Of a stretch of 64,000 nt of DNA, positions 51,120-63,428 are shown piece after piece. Source of the DNA: Brachypodium distachyon (lineage: Eukaryota > Streptophyta > Magnoliopsida > Poales > Poaceae); NCBI RefSeq assembly GCF_000005505.3, contig NC_016135.3, forward strand, positions 17,516,613-17,580,612, written 5' to 3'. The position numbers and the translations under genes were made by a program. Numbering within the stretch: position 1 is the first letter of the stretch; each line of letters begins with the position of its first letter. The notes below the pieces were generated by a model. That model worked only from the letters and a program-made list of their open reading frames with translations. It searched no databases and was not told the DNA's origin.

Positions 51120-54100
51120 ATGTTCTACTCCAAGGCGTTGCTGTCCAAGAAGGGCGCGCTGGGGACGGTGTGGGTGGCGGCCGTCTGCGACGTGGCGGCG
51201 CTCACCAGGGACCAGGTCATCCGCACCGACGTCGCCGCCTCCGTTGGTAAGCGACACGACGCCACCACCTCCCACTTATTCGCCTCCAATGCGAGAAAAT
51301 CTCTCTCTGCCTCTCTTCTTGTGTGGGGATTTTTTTGGTTGGGTCATGGGTCAAGGCGTAAGCGAGGAGGGAATCTGTCTAATTTGTGTGGGCTAGTGGG
51401 GGAAAAAGGTCTTCCTTTTATGGGGTTTTGAGGGTTTTTTGGTTTTGGTTTGGAGGAAGGGGGGCCTCCTAATCTGCTCCCCTCCCGCCTCCGGCACTGC
51501 TCCCATGTGCGCTGCCGGTTGAAGTCGGGGCTGCTCGACGCCACGCCGAGGCCGGTGGCTGCTGGAGCGTCTGGGCCTCGGGCCGCCGCTGGTGGTGCTG
51601 GTCCATGGCGCCGTGGAGATCCCTCAGTGCTGCCGCGATGGGAGCAAGGTGACGGTTGTGCCACACCTTCGAGATTAGTAGAAGTTATGATTAAATTCGT
51701 TAGCTGTAATGAAGAAATCAATCAATGTTTGGTTGCATGGATGAAGTAATAGTATACTGAGAGAGATCTGTGTAGGTCGATTTTTTTTTCGTGTGCGTCT
51801 GCACTCTGCAGTAGCCGTGGCTTGAATTTTCAGGCCTTCGGCATGATCAGGATATGAGAGAGATTCTGTGCTATTGATAAATCTGTGTATGTATGCTATT
51901 GAAATATGTGTAAATGGTAGAATTGCTTGTAGTGTTTGATGAAATGCATGCCATGTTGAGATCACCTGAAATGCTATTGAAATCATGATATGAGGAGGTA
52001 ATCCCATCATTTTATCACATCATAAAGGTCACCACATCACTATATCCATCCTTTCCTAGCCTATCAACCGTACAAAAACTGGGCTCGTCGTGTCCATCTC
52101 TCTAAGTTAGGGAACCAAACATGGAAAATGGACATCACTATCCAAGTCATCCATGGCTATTCCTATCCATCTTTGCTTGCCTTCACGCACCCTTACAGCA
52201 AGCAGGCAACATATCCAGCACCTACAGCGCAGCAGAGTGAGCAGAGCATCCGAGCTAGCACAACAGAGCAGCTCGGCACCACCACGGTCGACTGCAGCGC
52301 CTGGCCATCTCGCCGACGTCAGCCTCGACCACCCCCTCCTCGGCGACAGGATGCAGGGCCAGGCCTAGCCCACTCGTTCCTCGGCGACCACCCGCTGGGC
52401 GGCGCCTCCCTCACCCACTCCTTGGTGGCGCGCTTCCACGCAGATCTACCAGTACTCCGGCCCTACGCACCCCTCCGTTCCTGCCCGCACGCGGTGGTGA
52501 TCTCGACGGGAGACAAGGCTTCGTCCTCTCTCTCTCTCTCTCAGATAATCAAGATGAAATGGTATTTTGTCTAAGTGGCAATCAAAGATGTGCTGTTTTG
52601 TCAAAGACAAGAAAATGTATGCTTTTGGGGCATTGTACTAGGAAATGTTTCACCTTCTGAAAGATCAGTAATTTTTTGAATGATAGGATGCGTGTAAGAT
52701 GATTGAACCTGATCGTGTGGGGGTTTTGGCGAATGCAGGGTCTTGAGAGTTTAGATTTTCTTTGGCCAATGAAGGGTCTTGTTGGATGGTTTGGGGTTTT
52801 TGGCCGGTGAGGGTTCTACTTCTTGTTCTTTTAGCGTATCCGCGTAAACCCTAGCTGAGCTTGAATTTGCTACAAAATTCTGGATTATTATTCTAATTGT
52901 AATTTTAATTGATAGAGAGTTGTGGCTTTCTATTTGTGGACGTTATGTATTTGTCATGATAGTATTGCAACATACTAATGCTCTCACACATTTCCCTTTT
53001 ATTTGCAGATAAGATTTTGTCTGATGTTGAAACCCCATACAGAATACTGGGGCTGCTTCTGCTCGGTGTTGTTAGGATTTACTCCAAGAAGGTAGAATAC
53101 CTCTGCCGTGAGTGCGAGCAAGTGAAACTTCTTCAAGCAAGTGCATTAACCGAAACAACAGAGAATAAAGTTGGAAGACGAGTGAAGAAAGGTGTTTCTG
53201 CAAGATTAGTGGTAGACCAAAACCAACAAGATATTCCTAAAGTAAAAAGGCCTCCTCGTTCTGTGAGAACTTCAAGGGCAGAAAATGGAGTTACTTCACA
53301 TGATGCACCAGTTGATCTTCCAGCAATCTTCATAATACCCAAAAGATTTGAGCTTGACTCTTTTGATTTGCAGATTTCTGAAAATAGGTAATACCCAACA
53401 GATTCATGGCCCTAAACTAAGTTTCATTAACTTGTTGTTTGAATTGTGGTTTCTTAGTCATTGCTTCTAATTCCTATGTAGAGAGGATGACAATGATGAT
53501 CATCACCAATTGCCACGTCAAGGTAGCAAATGTTGCAATTGATGTCATTATCATAGAAAATAAATTGTTTTATTTATTGCCTTCATTCTTTTGTGTAGAT
53601 ACTTTAATGGAAGATGAACAACACCGTATGTCCTATTTGAATGAGGTACACAGCTCTCTTCCCTACCATCCACCCAATCAATCATCTAATGCATGCGCAT
53701 CCAGTTAAATGCTCCTTATAATCTCCGAACGAAGAAACTAGGGAGCTAACCAAAGGTATGTTATGTAATGTCAGTAGGCGACACTTGGCACCTACCGCAG
53801 TCCTGAACTTCGCCAGAAAGTTGGTGTTACTGAGGCAGCCACATAGTGTATGTAATTCATAAGCGTGATAGGTGTCAAGTCAGATTAAGTTACAGCTGAG
53901 CATATTGTATATCACAAAATTTATCTTCCATGATGATTTGATGAGCTAATCTTGCATGCACAGAGTTCCTATTATACGCTAAATAGGGAAGTAAAAAAGA
54001 TATTAATGATTTAACATCTTGCCACAAACCAAGTTTCGATCCTGCTACCTTTCCAGGCTGAAATAATGAAATGATCCTGTGGCTAGTTTCATATTTTTCT

Positions 54101-57100
54101 AATTAAGATGTCAGTCTCCAGTTTATCTGTGTCATTTGTAGATATCCACACACTGACACACAAGTGCACCTTAGATACGTCCATAGTCCTATTCCTTAGT
54201 TTTCGAAATACCGACTAAATCTTGTTTTAATACCTTTTTTTTTTTTGAGAAACTGAAGCTTAAAATCTATTAATTGGACAGTCTTATCAGAGGATGGCAT
54301 GCTCATTTGCTGATCTGGACTCTGCTTCCTTTATGCCAGCACACATGTAAGTAGGTTTCATTCCTGATGATGTTTTAAAAGAATACTTCATGTGGCTTCT
54401 AAACTGAAATCTTCATACAGAACTCTCGGAACTGCAACGATCAGTGTCATTGATGAAGTGAGCAATCTTCTATACTCGCCTAACAGAGAGGATGAACTTG
54501 AAAATGACAACCAGAATGCTGAACCTGCTTGCAATACGCCTGTGAAGGAGTAAGTATATGCAGTTCACCTCATCTCACAGCATGTAAGCATAATCTTTCT
54601 GTTGCTGATTGCTAATATGAACTTATGAAACAGTGTTCTTCCACCTGAGGTGATGAATATGATTGCTGAAGTAAATAATCTTTCAGAGAAAAGCAAAAGT
54701 GTGAAGAAACCTACAAGAGAACTGAATACTGACGAGAATGTCAATTCTGCATCTTTTGTCTCTTCGCCAGAGTGAGTATTGCTCCTTTTTTTTTCACGAC
54801 GAACTTACTTTATTTCAAGTGTATTGTGAAATGCAGTTCATAGATTTTAAGCGTATTAGTTATGCTTTGACACAGAAGTCAAGAAATACAGAGATCTGCA
54901 AACGTTGTGGAGAATGCGACTTGTCCAGATCTTGATGCTAATAGTCCCCTAATTGAAGAATCGGAACATGGGTTACTGCTAGAAAAAGCGAACACAACAC
55001 TGTCTGTAGAAATTCCATGCCATGACTTTGAGGAACAAGAATCACTCGCACCTCCAACCCTCCGATGTAATACACGTACTCGGTCAATCAATGAGCTGTC
55101 ACCTTCCACTCCAGAGCCCATGACAGAGAAGACTACAGGTTACTTTTTGTGTTAAGCAATTCCTATTATGCTTATCATCATTGGCATGCTCATCTTTGTG
55201 CCTAACGCAATTTCATTCACTTCAATTCAGGGTTACCAGAAAAATTTATAGTTACAACACCAGCTAAAAATGAGAAGCGCCAGGTTACCAGAAAAAGAAG
55301 AAGGGGATTATACAAAAAGGACAATATCGATACCCCAACAAATAGAAAGCACAAGCGGCAGGTTAAGAAAGGTGCAGAGGTGTTGTATGATGAGGATATT
55401 GTCCTTCCAAATGAGTAAGTACAGTAACTAGCAGCTTGTACAAGCTTCTTCCTCTTCCATCTGTTGCATTACCAATTACCAATTCCTTTTTGCTTGTACG
55501 CATCCTATCAGCCAGTTTGAACTTCTCTGTCAGCTTAAGCAGTTTTTATTGTATGGTGAAGGTACTGTGCTACTGCTACCTAAGGAGTAGATAGCTAGAT
55601 CGTACAAGATCTTCTATGTGTTGCATTAGAAATTCATGTTTATAGCAGCCAGTTTGTACTTTCTTTATTAGCAAGCCAAGGTTGTTTTAGGAGATTTGGT
55701 TGTACCAGTCTGGTCAGTTTAAGGCATGCTCCATATTTGTTTCCTTCTGATATCATCTTCTTTACTTCCTTTTGTATGAGAACTGGGAGGGCCTGGGCGT
55801 GTCGACATGCTTTTTTAAGGTTTCTTGTAGTATATAAGGTGGAAACTTTTATTTCTCTATAATATTACAACTGTTTGATTCTTCCCTCCCCCTACCACAG
55901 TATGATGAGACAAGCAATAGAGGATGCAAGTGATCTAGTGTGCAAAAGAAGGAAGGCACCTCACACTTATCTTGATGCTTGGAAGGTGGCAAAAATTAGT
56001 TCTCTGCCAGACACTTTGATGGATCCGTTGTTTCCATGTAAGTCATCATTCATCTTTACTCCTATAATAAAGTACTAGTAATCATGCACACGCAACACAT
56101 GTGTAATTCAATCACATAATCAAAATGCAGAAATTTCGTAATATCTGGTGATACAACTTGAACCGTATTCCGTGCCATGAAAAATAATAGTAGACATATG
56201 TCTTTGGAAGATCGGGCACCCGTCTCTTCATAAAAAACACATAATTAATTTTTCTAGTGATGGTAGTGTGAATGCCAATGTATCAACTGCTGAGGATGAT
56301 GCACAAAAGTCCCAAAAGGACAGTCCAAAGATGCCACTAATAAGTTAGGTATAAACCAGTTGGCTGCAAGATTGGTCACCTTCGAATCAAAAGCAATTGT
56401 GATGATGTTGACCAACTTTTGTGAAAATTTGATCATTTCCGTCATTGAATTCCCTAAATGATAAATTTTAAAACACAATCATGATAATATATCACTACGC
56501 AGATTTGAATTAGAACTGACAGAAGAGACGTTCTACATTAATGCCATAGCACTCCACTAACTTAGTTACTCATATAATTAGAAGGTAAATACCGTAGGAA
56601 CTATATCAATACATGCTGGCAATAAAAAATGGACTGTGTACATGGTCAACCTAGTTTAGAATAAAGAGGCACAATTTTTCTGATACTACCGAAAAAAAAC
56701 TAAAGTCAAATTTTGAATGTACTGGTCCTACTTTTATTTGTAGGCACGATATGAGCTGAAAGTATGGGCCCACAACAAAAATATTGTAGTGAATTTAACT
56801 TTATTTTTCTATTTCCAATCTTTTCAAGTGCATGTATTTGTGGACTCCATGATCTACTATAAGAGTACCAAGTAGCTTTGACTTTTGACAACCAGGAAAC
56901 AATTCTGTTTCAGTTTTATTTGTGCTATAACTGTAACATAGGCGAGCATACAACATGGATGCGTAGCAAGATTCCTAGTAGGCTCACTTTTTGGTTAAAT
57001 GAAATCTGAGCACATCAATATGTTCCATAGAAGTGACATGCATGGACTATATGCCAAAGAAGGCGAATGCAAAAAAAAAAAAAACTCTCGTATGTAAATT

Positions 57101-60100
57101 ATGTGACCTAGAGGAAGCCTATTAAATGAATGCAGGTTGCAGTTTTGGCAATGTGTATGTCATCCCCTGTATGGGTTTCCTTCATTTTCCAGAACCTCAA
57201 AACTTGACAAAATTATTATGGTTTCAGCTGTGTAACTGACTTGGGGGCTAAGGGTCAACCGGTCAAGCTGAACGGTCTTGGTTCAAAGATTTTGGGGCAG
57301 CTGTTCCTTGGAAACTATTGGGTCATCTTGTACATCAGATTTCTTCTTTTCCTTCTTCTCTCCTTCAGCAGGCTCCTATTTGCCCTCCTTGGACTTCTTT
57401 GTCTTCTTGCCATTTGCATCTGTTTCAGCAGATGCCTCACTGTCCTTGGACTACTGGACGTCCTTTTCCAATCCTCTTGGTCACCGTACTCTTGAATTTT
57501 TGTTTCCCCTGCAGGCTATGTTGATGCTGTAGTCTCTGCCTCATAATGTTTCCTCTTCGTTGAAGCCGTCTCAGGCTTCTCTGCTGGTTCTTCGGCAGAT
57601 TGTGCAAGAACAAGATCGGCCAAAGGATGTACGTCCGAAAAATGCAAAACATTAAGATGAATTCCACAAGTGATAATTATTAGCGTCTAAGTTTATTGGA
57701 AACAAAATATGTGGGTATTATTTATGTTGCCCAACCAAAACATTCAGTACCCTTACACAGCTCAACTGTTCTGACAATATTCTTCTTGAAATACTTGCCA
57801 AGACAACATAACACATTTACATTATTGGTCATTGGTACCCATCATTAGGAAGCCTCCACAGAATATTCTTGATGCAGAAAAAATGATACAGGAGTAATTA
57901 AAGCACCAGCCGGTCTTTTTCATACACTTCCTTCTTGGGCTTTCCATTTGTGGAACCTGTAGATTCCCCAATTTCTTTACCCTCAAGAACTCAATCCGTG
58001 TTTGCAGCTTCTCAAATGTTTTTCATGTCAGCTAACCCCTCACACGATATAATGAAAAGAAATGGTCTTTCAACACTATGAATATACTGAAATGTTTTTC
58101 ATGTGAATGGAGGCAACATTAATCATGGCTTTATGCCATTGCCTTTTAGACATGTAAAATGACTATCAAACAGGTACATTCTCCCACTCGCCGCCCTCTA
58201 GGATCCAGTGCATGCTCGGTCTCATGTGGCAGACCGACAATGCCCTATCTTGAAATGAGTCCGCCACCACCGACAGGTGGCGGAGGGGTGCGAGATGGTG
58301 GGCTAGGCGACAGAGGACGTCGTCGGTGGGGAGGAGGAGGTCGACGAACACCTTGCAGGGCTCGGGGTCGGGGAAGCCGAAGCTGGCACGTGGCGGGGTG
58401 GCGAGACGGTGCAGTGAGGCAACACAGTGGGGCTGGGAGGCGCCAGTGCCCGCTACGCACCCGTCCGGGGAAGCAGCGGCGTGTCATTCTTTTCGCGTTC
58501 TGTTTTTTTAGACGATTTGGGATGACCGGATGAGGTGTTGCTGACGCAGGGCGCAGAATTTTTCCTCTGTTCACAGAGTGGGGTCTGCCCGTGCAAATCA
58601 AATATCTAAACGTAGTTTTGACTAAGGCTTAGATATAATCTTGACGGTTGGATTTAAGTGATCTGATCCGGTGGTGATAATTCGGCTGTGTACGGTTAGT
58701 GGGTGTACTTAAGAAACAAAGTTCACTCTTTTAGTAGTAGTAGTAGAGATAAAAGACTTTGCATCACTTGTTAATTTGACACATCAAGATAAGAATAAAT
58801 GTAAACAGTAGATAAACATAATTATTTTGTTCCATACTGACGTACTGGTATTGTGCGTATAGTATATGACTGGAGCAATTATTGATGGAGACCTTAATCG
58901 TCAGCTGAACTGACCATTTTATTTTCACAGGTTCAATTGGAGTGCACTTTAGTTACTCTACCACAGCAGGAGCACCTGAAAGTTCATGTGTGGAATCAGT
59001 AAAAGAAAAAAACTGTCTTTCAAATGAACCTGCCGAATCCAACAATTCCCGCAAGGATGCTCAAAATGCAGAAAAGGAAGTTGTCCCAGATGAACCAAGA
59101 AACAGAAAATTAGATGAACTGAATAGTATCAAGACTCCTGTTGGCTGTTACACTCAAAGTGAGCAAATTCAAGAAGATGTTTGCAAACGTTATGATTATT
59201 CTGCCAATGAAAAGAGCACACAAGTTGAAGGAGACGAATATAGTTCAACAGGCCTGCTAGAAAAGAGATTATATGAATCAAATATTCATAGTCCATTGTT
59301 CAATGGGCCATTGACTGCTGATATAGATTACATAGATGAGGTAAAGAAAATGTCTTCATCAAATTCGCTGGAAAATATTGTATACGATTTTTAAAAAGAT
59401 TCATTTGAAAATGAATGATATCTGCTTGCAGGATATTCCTATGGGTGAAGAGCATACCAGAGATGAAGGTAATGCTTTGTGACTTGATACTACATTTTGC
59501 ATCTGCTGTATAGTAGATGTTTGTACTTCGTCATCCTCTTACACCAGCTGTTATTTACTTATTTTACAGGTTTGCTGCTTTCAACAAGAACTAGGTGAGA
59601 ATAGTGATCTTGTTGCTTTTGTTTCATTCTTCCTGCTGTTATCTGTCTGTAACACTCTCTAAATTTGCCAATTCAGGACAGTAGCAAGGTGCCTCCATCA
59701 GGTATTCTTGGACAAGAAGTGCCAGCAGCAAGGGAATAGCCCTGTCACTCTCAGCCAGGCCCTCGAAGGAAGAAAGAGGAAGACCACAGCAAGATTCTTC
59801 TATGAAACTTTGGTAAGCTTGAACTCAATAAAGGGTATGCATTGCTGTACTACTGCTAAAAATAGTTCCTCAAGGTCTTCACATATTTTGCTGGGAAGTG
59901 GGAAATTGCCGATCTTGATCATCTTATCTTATGCATATCCATCACATTTCACTCTTAAGAAATATCTTATTATCCTTTTCTGCTATCAAGTTAATGTGGT
60001 GCGCTCTTTTAGTGCAATGATTTGGTGCGAAGAGCTTTGAGAATTTGCAAATATCGCACTTGTTCTGTTCTTACAAAAAGTTATTTTCATCTCACAAATT

Positions 60101-60389
60101 TCTAGCTTTATTACTGGTTTGTGAGGTTCTAATATTTGACCATGGTACTGTGAGATTCTAAATATCATCCTCATCCTATGTTTTTGCCAAGACACAATAA
60201 AGTACTTTTATCGCTAACAAAAGAGATACATGACCCAAAAAAGATGATAAAAATTAATAACAAACTTCCTCTCTTCTGCAGAACCTGAAGAGCCGTGGGT
60301 TGATAGAGGTCAACCAAGACAGCCCTTACGAGAGCATCGTGATCTCTGCGACTCCACAGCTCGAACTGTTGTTCCAGAATCCAGAGTAG
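51120..60389 (+). CDS. RAD21: RAD21/SCC1 cohesin alpha-kleisin
   Basis: Fifteen coding exons: 51120-51246, 53009-53387, 53482-53522, 53599-53645, 54282-54346, 54421-54549, 54634-54771, 54876-55138, 55231-55414, 55901-56037, 58931-59340, 59432-59468, 59570-59594, 59677-59812 and 60282-60389. All junctions are GT-AG, and the frame closes exactly at 741 residues. The N-terminal domain (MFYSKALLSKKGALGTVWVA, then YRILGLLLLGVVRIYSKKVE) binds SMC3. RRGLYKKDN and DASDLVCKRRKAPHTYLDAW form the conserved mid-region. The C-terminal winged helix (RTVARCLHQVFLDKK, RKTTARFFYETLNLKSRGLI) binds SMC1. The protein closes the cohesin ring holding sister chromatids. A basic stretch at about residues 75-140 and a 2.9-kb intron 10 are unusual. 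It is a mitotic or somatic RAD21 paralogue; which one is not settled here. Confidence 0.93.
57240..57660 (-). pseudogene. Lys/Glu-rich gene-tail fragment in RAD21 intron 10
   Basis: On the minus strand a broken frame reads SAEEPAEKPETASTKRKH, later KTKKSKEGK, EPAEGEKKEKKKSD and DDPIVSKEQLPQNL, interrupted by several stops. The Lys/Glu-rich composition resembles C-terminal tails of nucleolar proteins such as NOP56/NOP58, but low complexity prevents a firm call. It is antisense to RAD21 and noncoding in its present state. Its hydrophobic plus-strand reading is a shadow. Confidence 0.35.
58166..58440 (-). pseudogene. Unidentified GC-rich gene fragment in RAD21 intron 10
   Basis: In otherwise AT-rich intron DNA the minus strand has an island reading ASFGFPDPEPCKVFVDLLLP, then TDDVLCRLAHHLAPLRHLSV and VADSFQDRALSVC. 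The coding-like composition suggests a piece of a host gene brought in by a transposon. I do not recognise the family and found no clear terminal repeats around it. Confidence 0.35.
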
Positions 60390-61944
60390 CGGGAGGGGGT
60401 CTCACAGCAGGGTTTAACTTAACAGTAATTCCATTTCTTGAGAGTTGTTTTAGGAATTTTTCTTTTTCAGCTTGCTATATCCTGTAGCATTGTCAGGAGG
60501 AAGAGGATGTAATGGTGGTAGGCCCGATGTGTATATGAGATGCGTGTTGGCGCGTCACGCATAGTTAGGACAGAGAACAGGCCCAGGGGATCTTGCTCGG
60601 TTTAAGTTAACAGGTTTAGGTTGCAGTTTTCTTTCTGGCTGCTGGATGTACGTTGATGGCATCATGTGCCAACCCCATGTGTAATCGACATGCATTTTTA
60701 TTGACGTGGAGCGGGTAAAATCTCGGATTGATTCTAAATTTCTGAACTGTGCGGCGAGCAAGTGCTTATATTTTCTGGAACGAAGGATGCTTTGTATCAG
60801 CTGCTTGCTGGAGCTGACTGCTGCGAGGTGCGCTGCACGGTACTTTGTGGACGGTCGCGTTAGATGAGAGCTCGTCGCCGGGAAGAAATGGTGTCTGGTT
60901 GCCCTTTTCCAATGTTTCGAGTGATTTTGAAAGTAACCATAAAAAGGTTCCAAAACACAGCTCGAGCCTCGAGTACTACTTTTAAGTGATGCGGGGTCAG
61001 TTTCATTTGGATTTACCTGTTATCCAGTGCCGAATTAACTACATAACAACCCTTGAACTACAAAACGGATGTTTAATCATCTCATTAAACTTTGCAAATC
61101 ACCTTTCGGACCAGTTTTAGCTGGTTTTGCCTGCATGGCGAATTGGAGGTGCCATGCTGGACCTTTCTATTTCTTCTTAATGAATTGATCGAGTCCTTCG
61201 GACTCCGCTTCGAAAAAAAAGTGTGTTTTTAGTTTTAAATTTGGCAAATTTATGAATTAAACATTCACAGAATAGAGTACTTTTAACATAATTTTTTTTA
61301 AGAAATGGAAATGATTACACGGAGATAATTGAACATTGGCCCTTTAACAAGAATCTGGCACATGATTTTTAAAAGAAAATTGAACATTCAACAAATGGAC
61401 ATGATTAACAAGAGATAATTCCAGCAAATGAACCATTTAATAAGAACCTTGCAATCTCCTAGAATTTTTAACAAAACATACACAAAATCTGACCGTATAA
61501 CTATAACAAAACATGATAATTAAAAGGAGTAATTTTAACATCTGACCATAGAACTTCAGGTGCTGTCAAGCTTACACATCACACACATATCTAAAAGAGT
61601 ATGAACCTGATCGTGCTTACAAGTTAACCAACATAGTTTTGAAGTGCACTTATCATCCACAAAATGGACCATTTCATACACATTTTGGTGAGGGGATGAA
61701 AGGGGAATGAGAAAGGAAGGGGCAGGGAAAGTTCAGAGTTTCCCGCGGTACCCAACTGATCCCTGTCTAGAAAGTTCTAGCGTGACATTTAAAAAATTGT
61801 AGCCGAACACTAGTTTTTAGAAACGTCTGTCAGCAACAGTGTTTGAGGTGCCTCTCAGATCTCCAGCCGCTGCACGCCAATGGCCCAACCCCATGATCCC
61901 TGAAACTCCTCAACAGTGGCTCAGCACAAGCGGCACAACAGTGT
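60390..61944. other. RAD21 3' flank and spacer before the duplicated block
   Basis: 60390 to about 60935 is the original copy of the sequence duplicated downstream and includes the RAD21 3' untranslated region. 60936-61944 is AT-rich spacer without a recognisable gene. AACAGTGTTTGAG appears at about 61839 and 61937, close to the duplication border. Confidence 0.55.
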
Positions 61945-62785
61945 TTGAGATTTTGGCAAAGATTGCATTTGTTCCGTTCTTACTAAAAGTTATTTGTATT
62001 GCAAATTTCCAGTATTATTACTGGATTATGAGGATCTAACTTTTTGTGACAAGGCTATTGTGAGATTCTAAATATCTTAATACTATGTTCTTACAGATAC
62101 ACGGTAAAGTACTTTTATTCTAACAAAGGGGATACATGGCCCGCAAAAAGATGATATTTTCGTTTAACAAACTTCCTCTTCTGCAGATCCTGAAGAGCCG
62201 TGGGTTGATAGGGGTCAATCAAGAGAGCCCTTACGAGAGCATGGTGATTTCCACGATTCCACAGCTCGAAGTGGTGTTCCAGAATCCTGAGTAGCGGAAG
62301 GGGATCTCACGACAGGGTTTAACTTAACAAAAACTCCATTTCTTGAGTTGTTTTAGGAGCTTTTCAGTTTCAGCTTGCTGTATCCTGTGTGTGTTGTTGG
62401 CGCGGCACACATGGTTTGGACATAGAACAGCTTAGGGGATCTTGCTCGGTTCAAGTTATGACAGGTTTAGGTTGCAGTTTCTCTCTGGCTGCTGGATGTT
62501 GATGGCATGCTCGATTTGTAATTGACATGTCTCTTTTGTCTTAACACTTTGACAGAAGTGGTTAAAAACTCAGCTTGGTTCTGATCTGTGAGGCGAGCAA
62601 GTTGTCTGTTCCTGAAATTTTTGGAATGAAGGCTTGTACAGCTGCTTGGCGCGAGGTGGACTGTTAACGTCTGCTAGAGAATTGTAGAATGCCAGAATTC
62701 CCAATTTGTGGATGGAAGCTTTAGATGGGAGCTCTTGGGGGAAGAACTGGTGTCCGGTTGCCTTCCTAAAATGTCTTGAGAATTT
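61945..62785 (+). repeat. Duplicate of RAD21 last intron, terminal exon and 3' UTR
   Basis: This block is a diverged direct copy of about 60035-60935. It includes the end of intron 14 (TTTGTTCCGTTCTTACTAAA versus TTGTTCTGTTCTTACAAAAA), the terminal exon and the 3' region (GGGGGAAGAACTGGTGTCCGG at the right end). Many substitutions and small indels separate the copies, so it is not recent. The copies are in the same orientation, 1.9 kb apart. Confidence 0.9.
62187..62294 (+). pseudogene. Second RAD21 terminal exon, still open
   Basis: 108 bases, exactly the length of exon 15, directly after an intact CTGCAG acceptor and ending in TAG. It reads ILKSRGLIGVNQESPYES, then MVISTIPQLEVVFQNPE. Eight of 35 residues differ from exon 15, mostly conservatively. 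It could be spliced to exon 14 as an alternative last exon if transcription reads through the first poly(A) site, or it is an unexpressed relic. Without an upstream gene body it cannot be a gene by itself. Confidence 0.7.
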
Positions 62786-63242
62786 CTAGAAATATATATG
62801 TATGGAACATGCACCTGTGAAACTAAAATGTTCTCGAATCCAAATTTTGCGGCATGTCTTGATCTTTTTCAGGACCCGTATAGTGGGTTTCGGTTCCTCT
62901 CCGCATGGCGAGCCGTCTGCAGCCACGCCCGTGTTGGCGTGCTCTGCTCCCCTCCACCTCCAGGCTCCAGCGTTCTACATCGGTTGAGGGGTAAACCGCG
63001 GACACGGCAACGAACGGGATACCTCCGGATACTCCAAAATAGTACGTGTCCCGGACGTATCGATCCACCCACCAAAGGTTAAATGCCCTAGCCCCTAATC
63101 CAGTCTTGCTCCCGTGCGCCGCCTACACAGCTGCTGCTGCGCCGCGGCCGCCGAGAGAAGATCCAGCCGCCGGCCCACCGCTCCTCCGTTCGCCGTCCTC
63201 CGCCGAGTAGCTATCTCCGCCGTCCGCCGAGGCGCCGAGCAG

Positions 63243-63421
63243 GTCAGTTTCCCCTCCCTCCGGCTTCCCATCTCCATTTCTCCGGTTCTCCATGTTCCTT
63301 CCATTCTCCCATCTCCACTTGCTCTGTTCGTTGCCCGAATTTGGGACTGGCAGAAATAGTACGGCAGTCTACGGCTTAGTAAGTTAAGTACTCCAGCTTA
63401 CTTCCTCTACTTCTACTGCAG
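63243..63421 (+). other. Probable 5' UTR intron of the BED gene
   Basis: GCCGAGCAG followed by GTCAGT at 63243 and a pyrimidine-rich CTACTTCTACTGCAG ending at 63421 make a plausible intron whose acceptor lies seven bases before the ATG. The upstream GC-rich stretch (about 63100-63242) would be the leader exon. About 62786-63100 shows nothing further. Confidence 0.55.
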
Positions 63422-63428
63422 GTCAACA

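Noticed and set aside
57241..57495. Hydrophobic, membrane-protein-like 84-codon plus-strand frame in RAD21 intron 10
   Set aside because: It is the complement of a Lys/Glu-rich minus-strand fragment; the hydrophobicity is an artefact of reading the opposite strand.
62187..62294. Duplicated RAD21 exon as an independent gene
   Set aside because: No upstream RAD21 exons accompany it; it can only be an alternative last exon or a relic.
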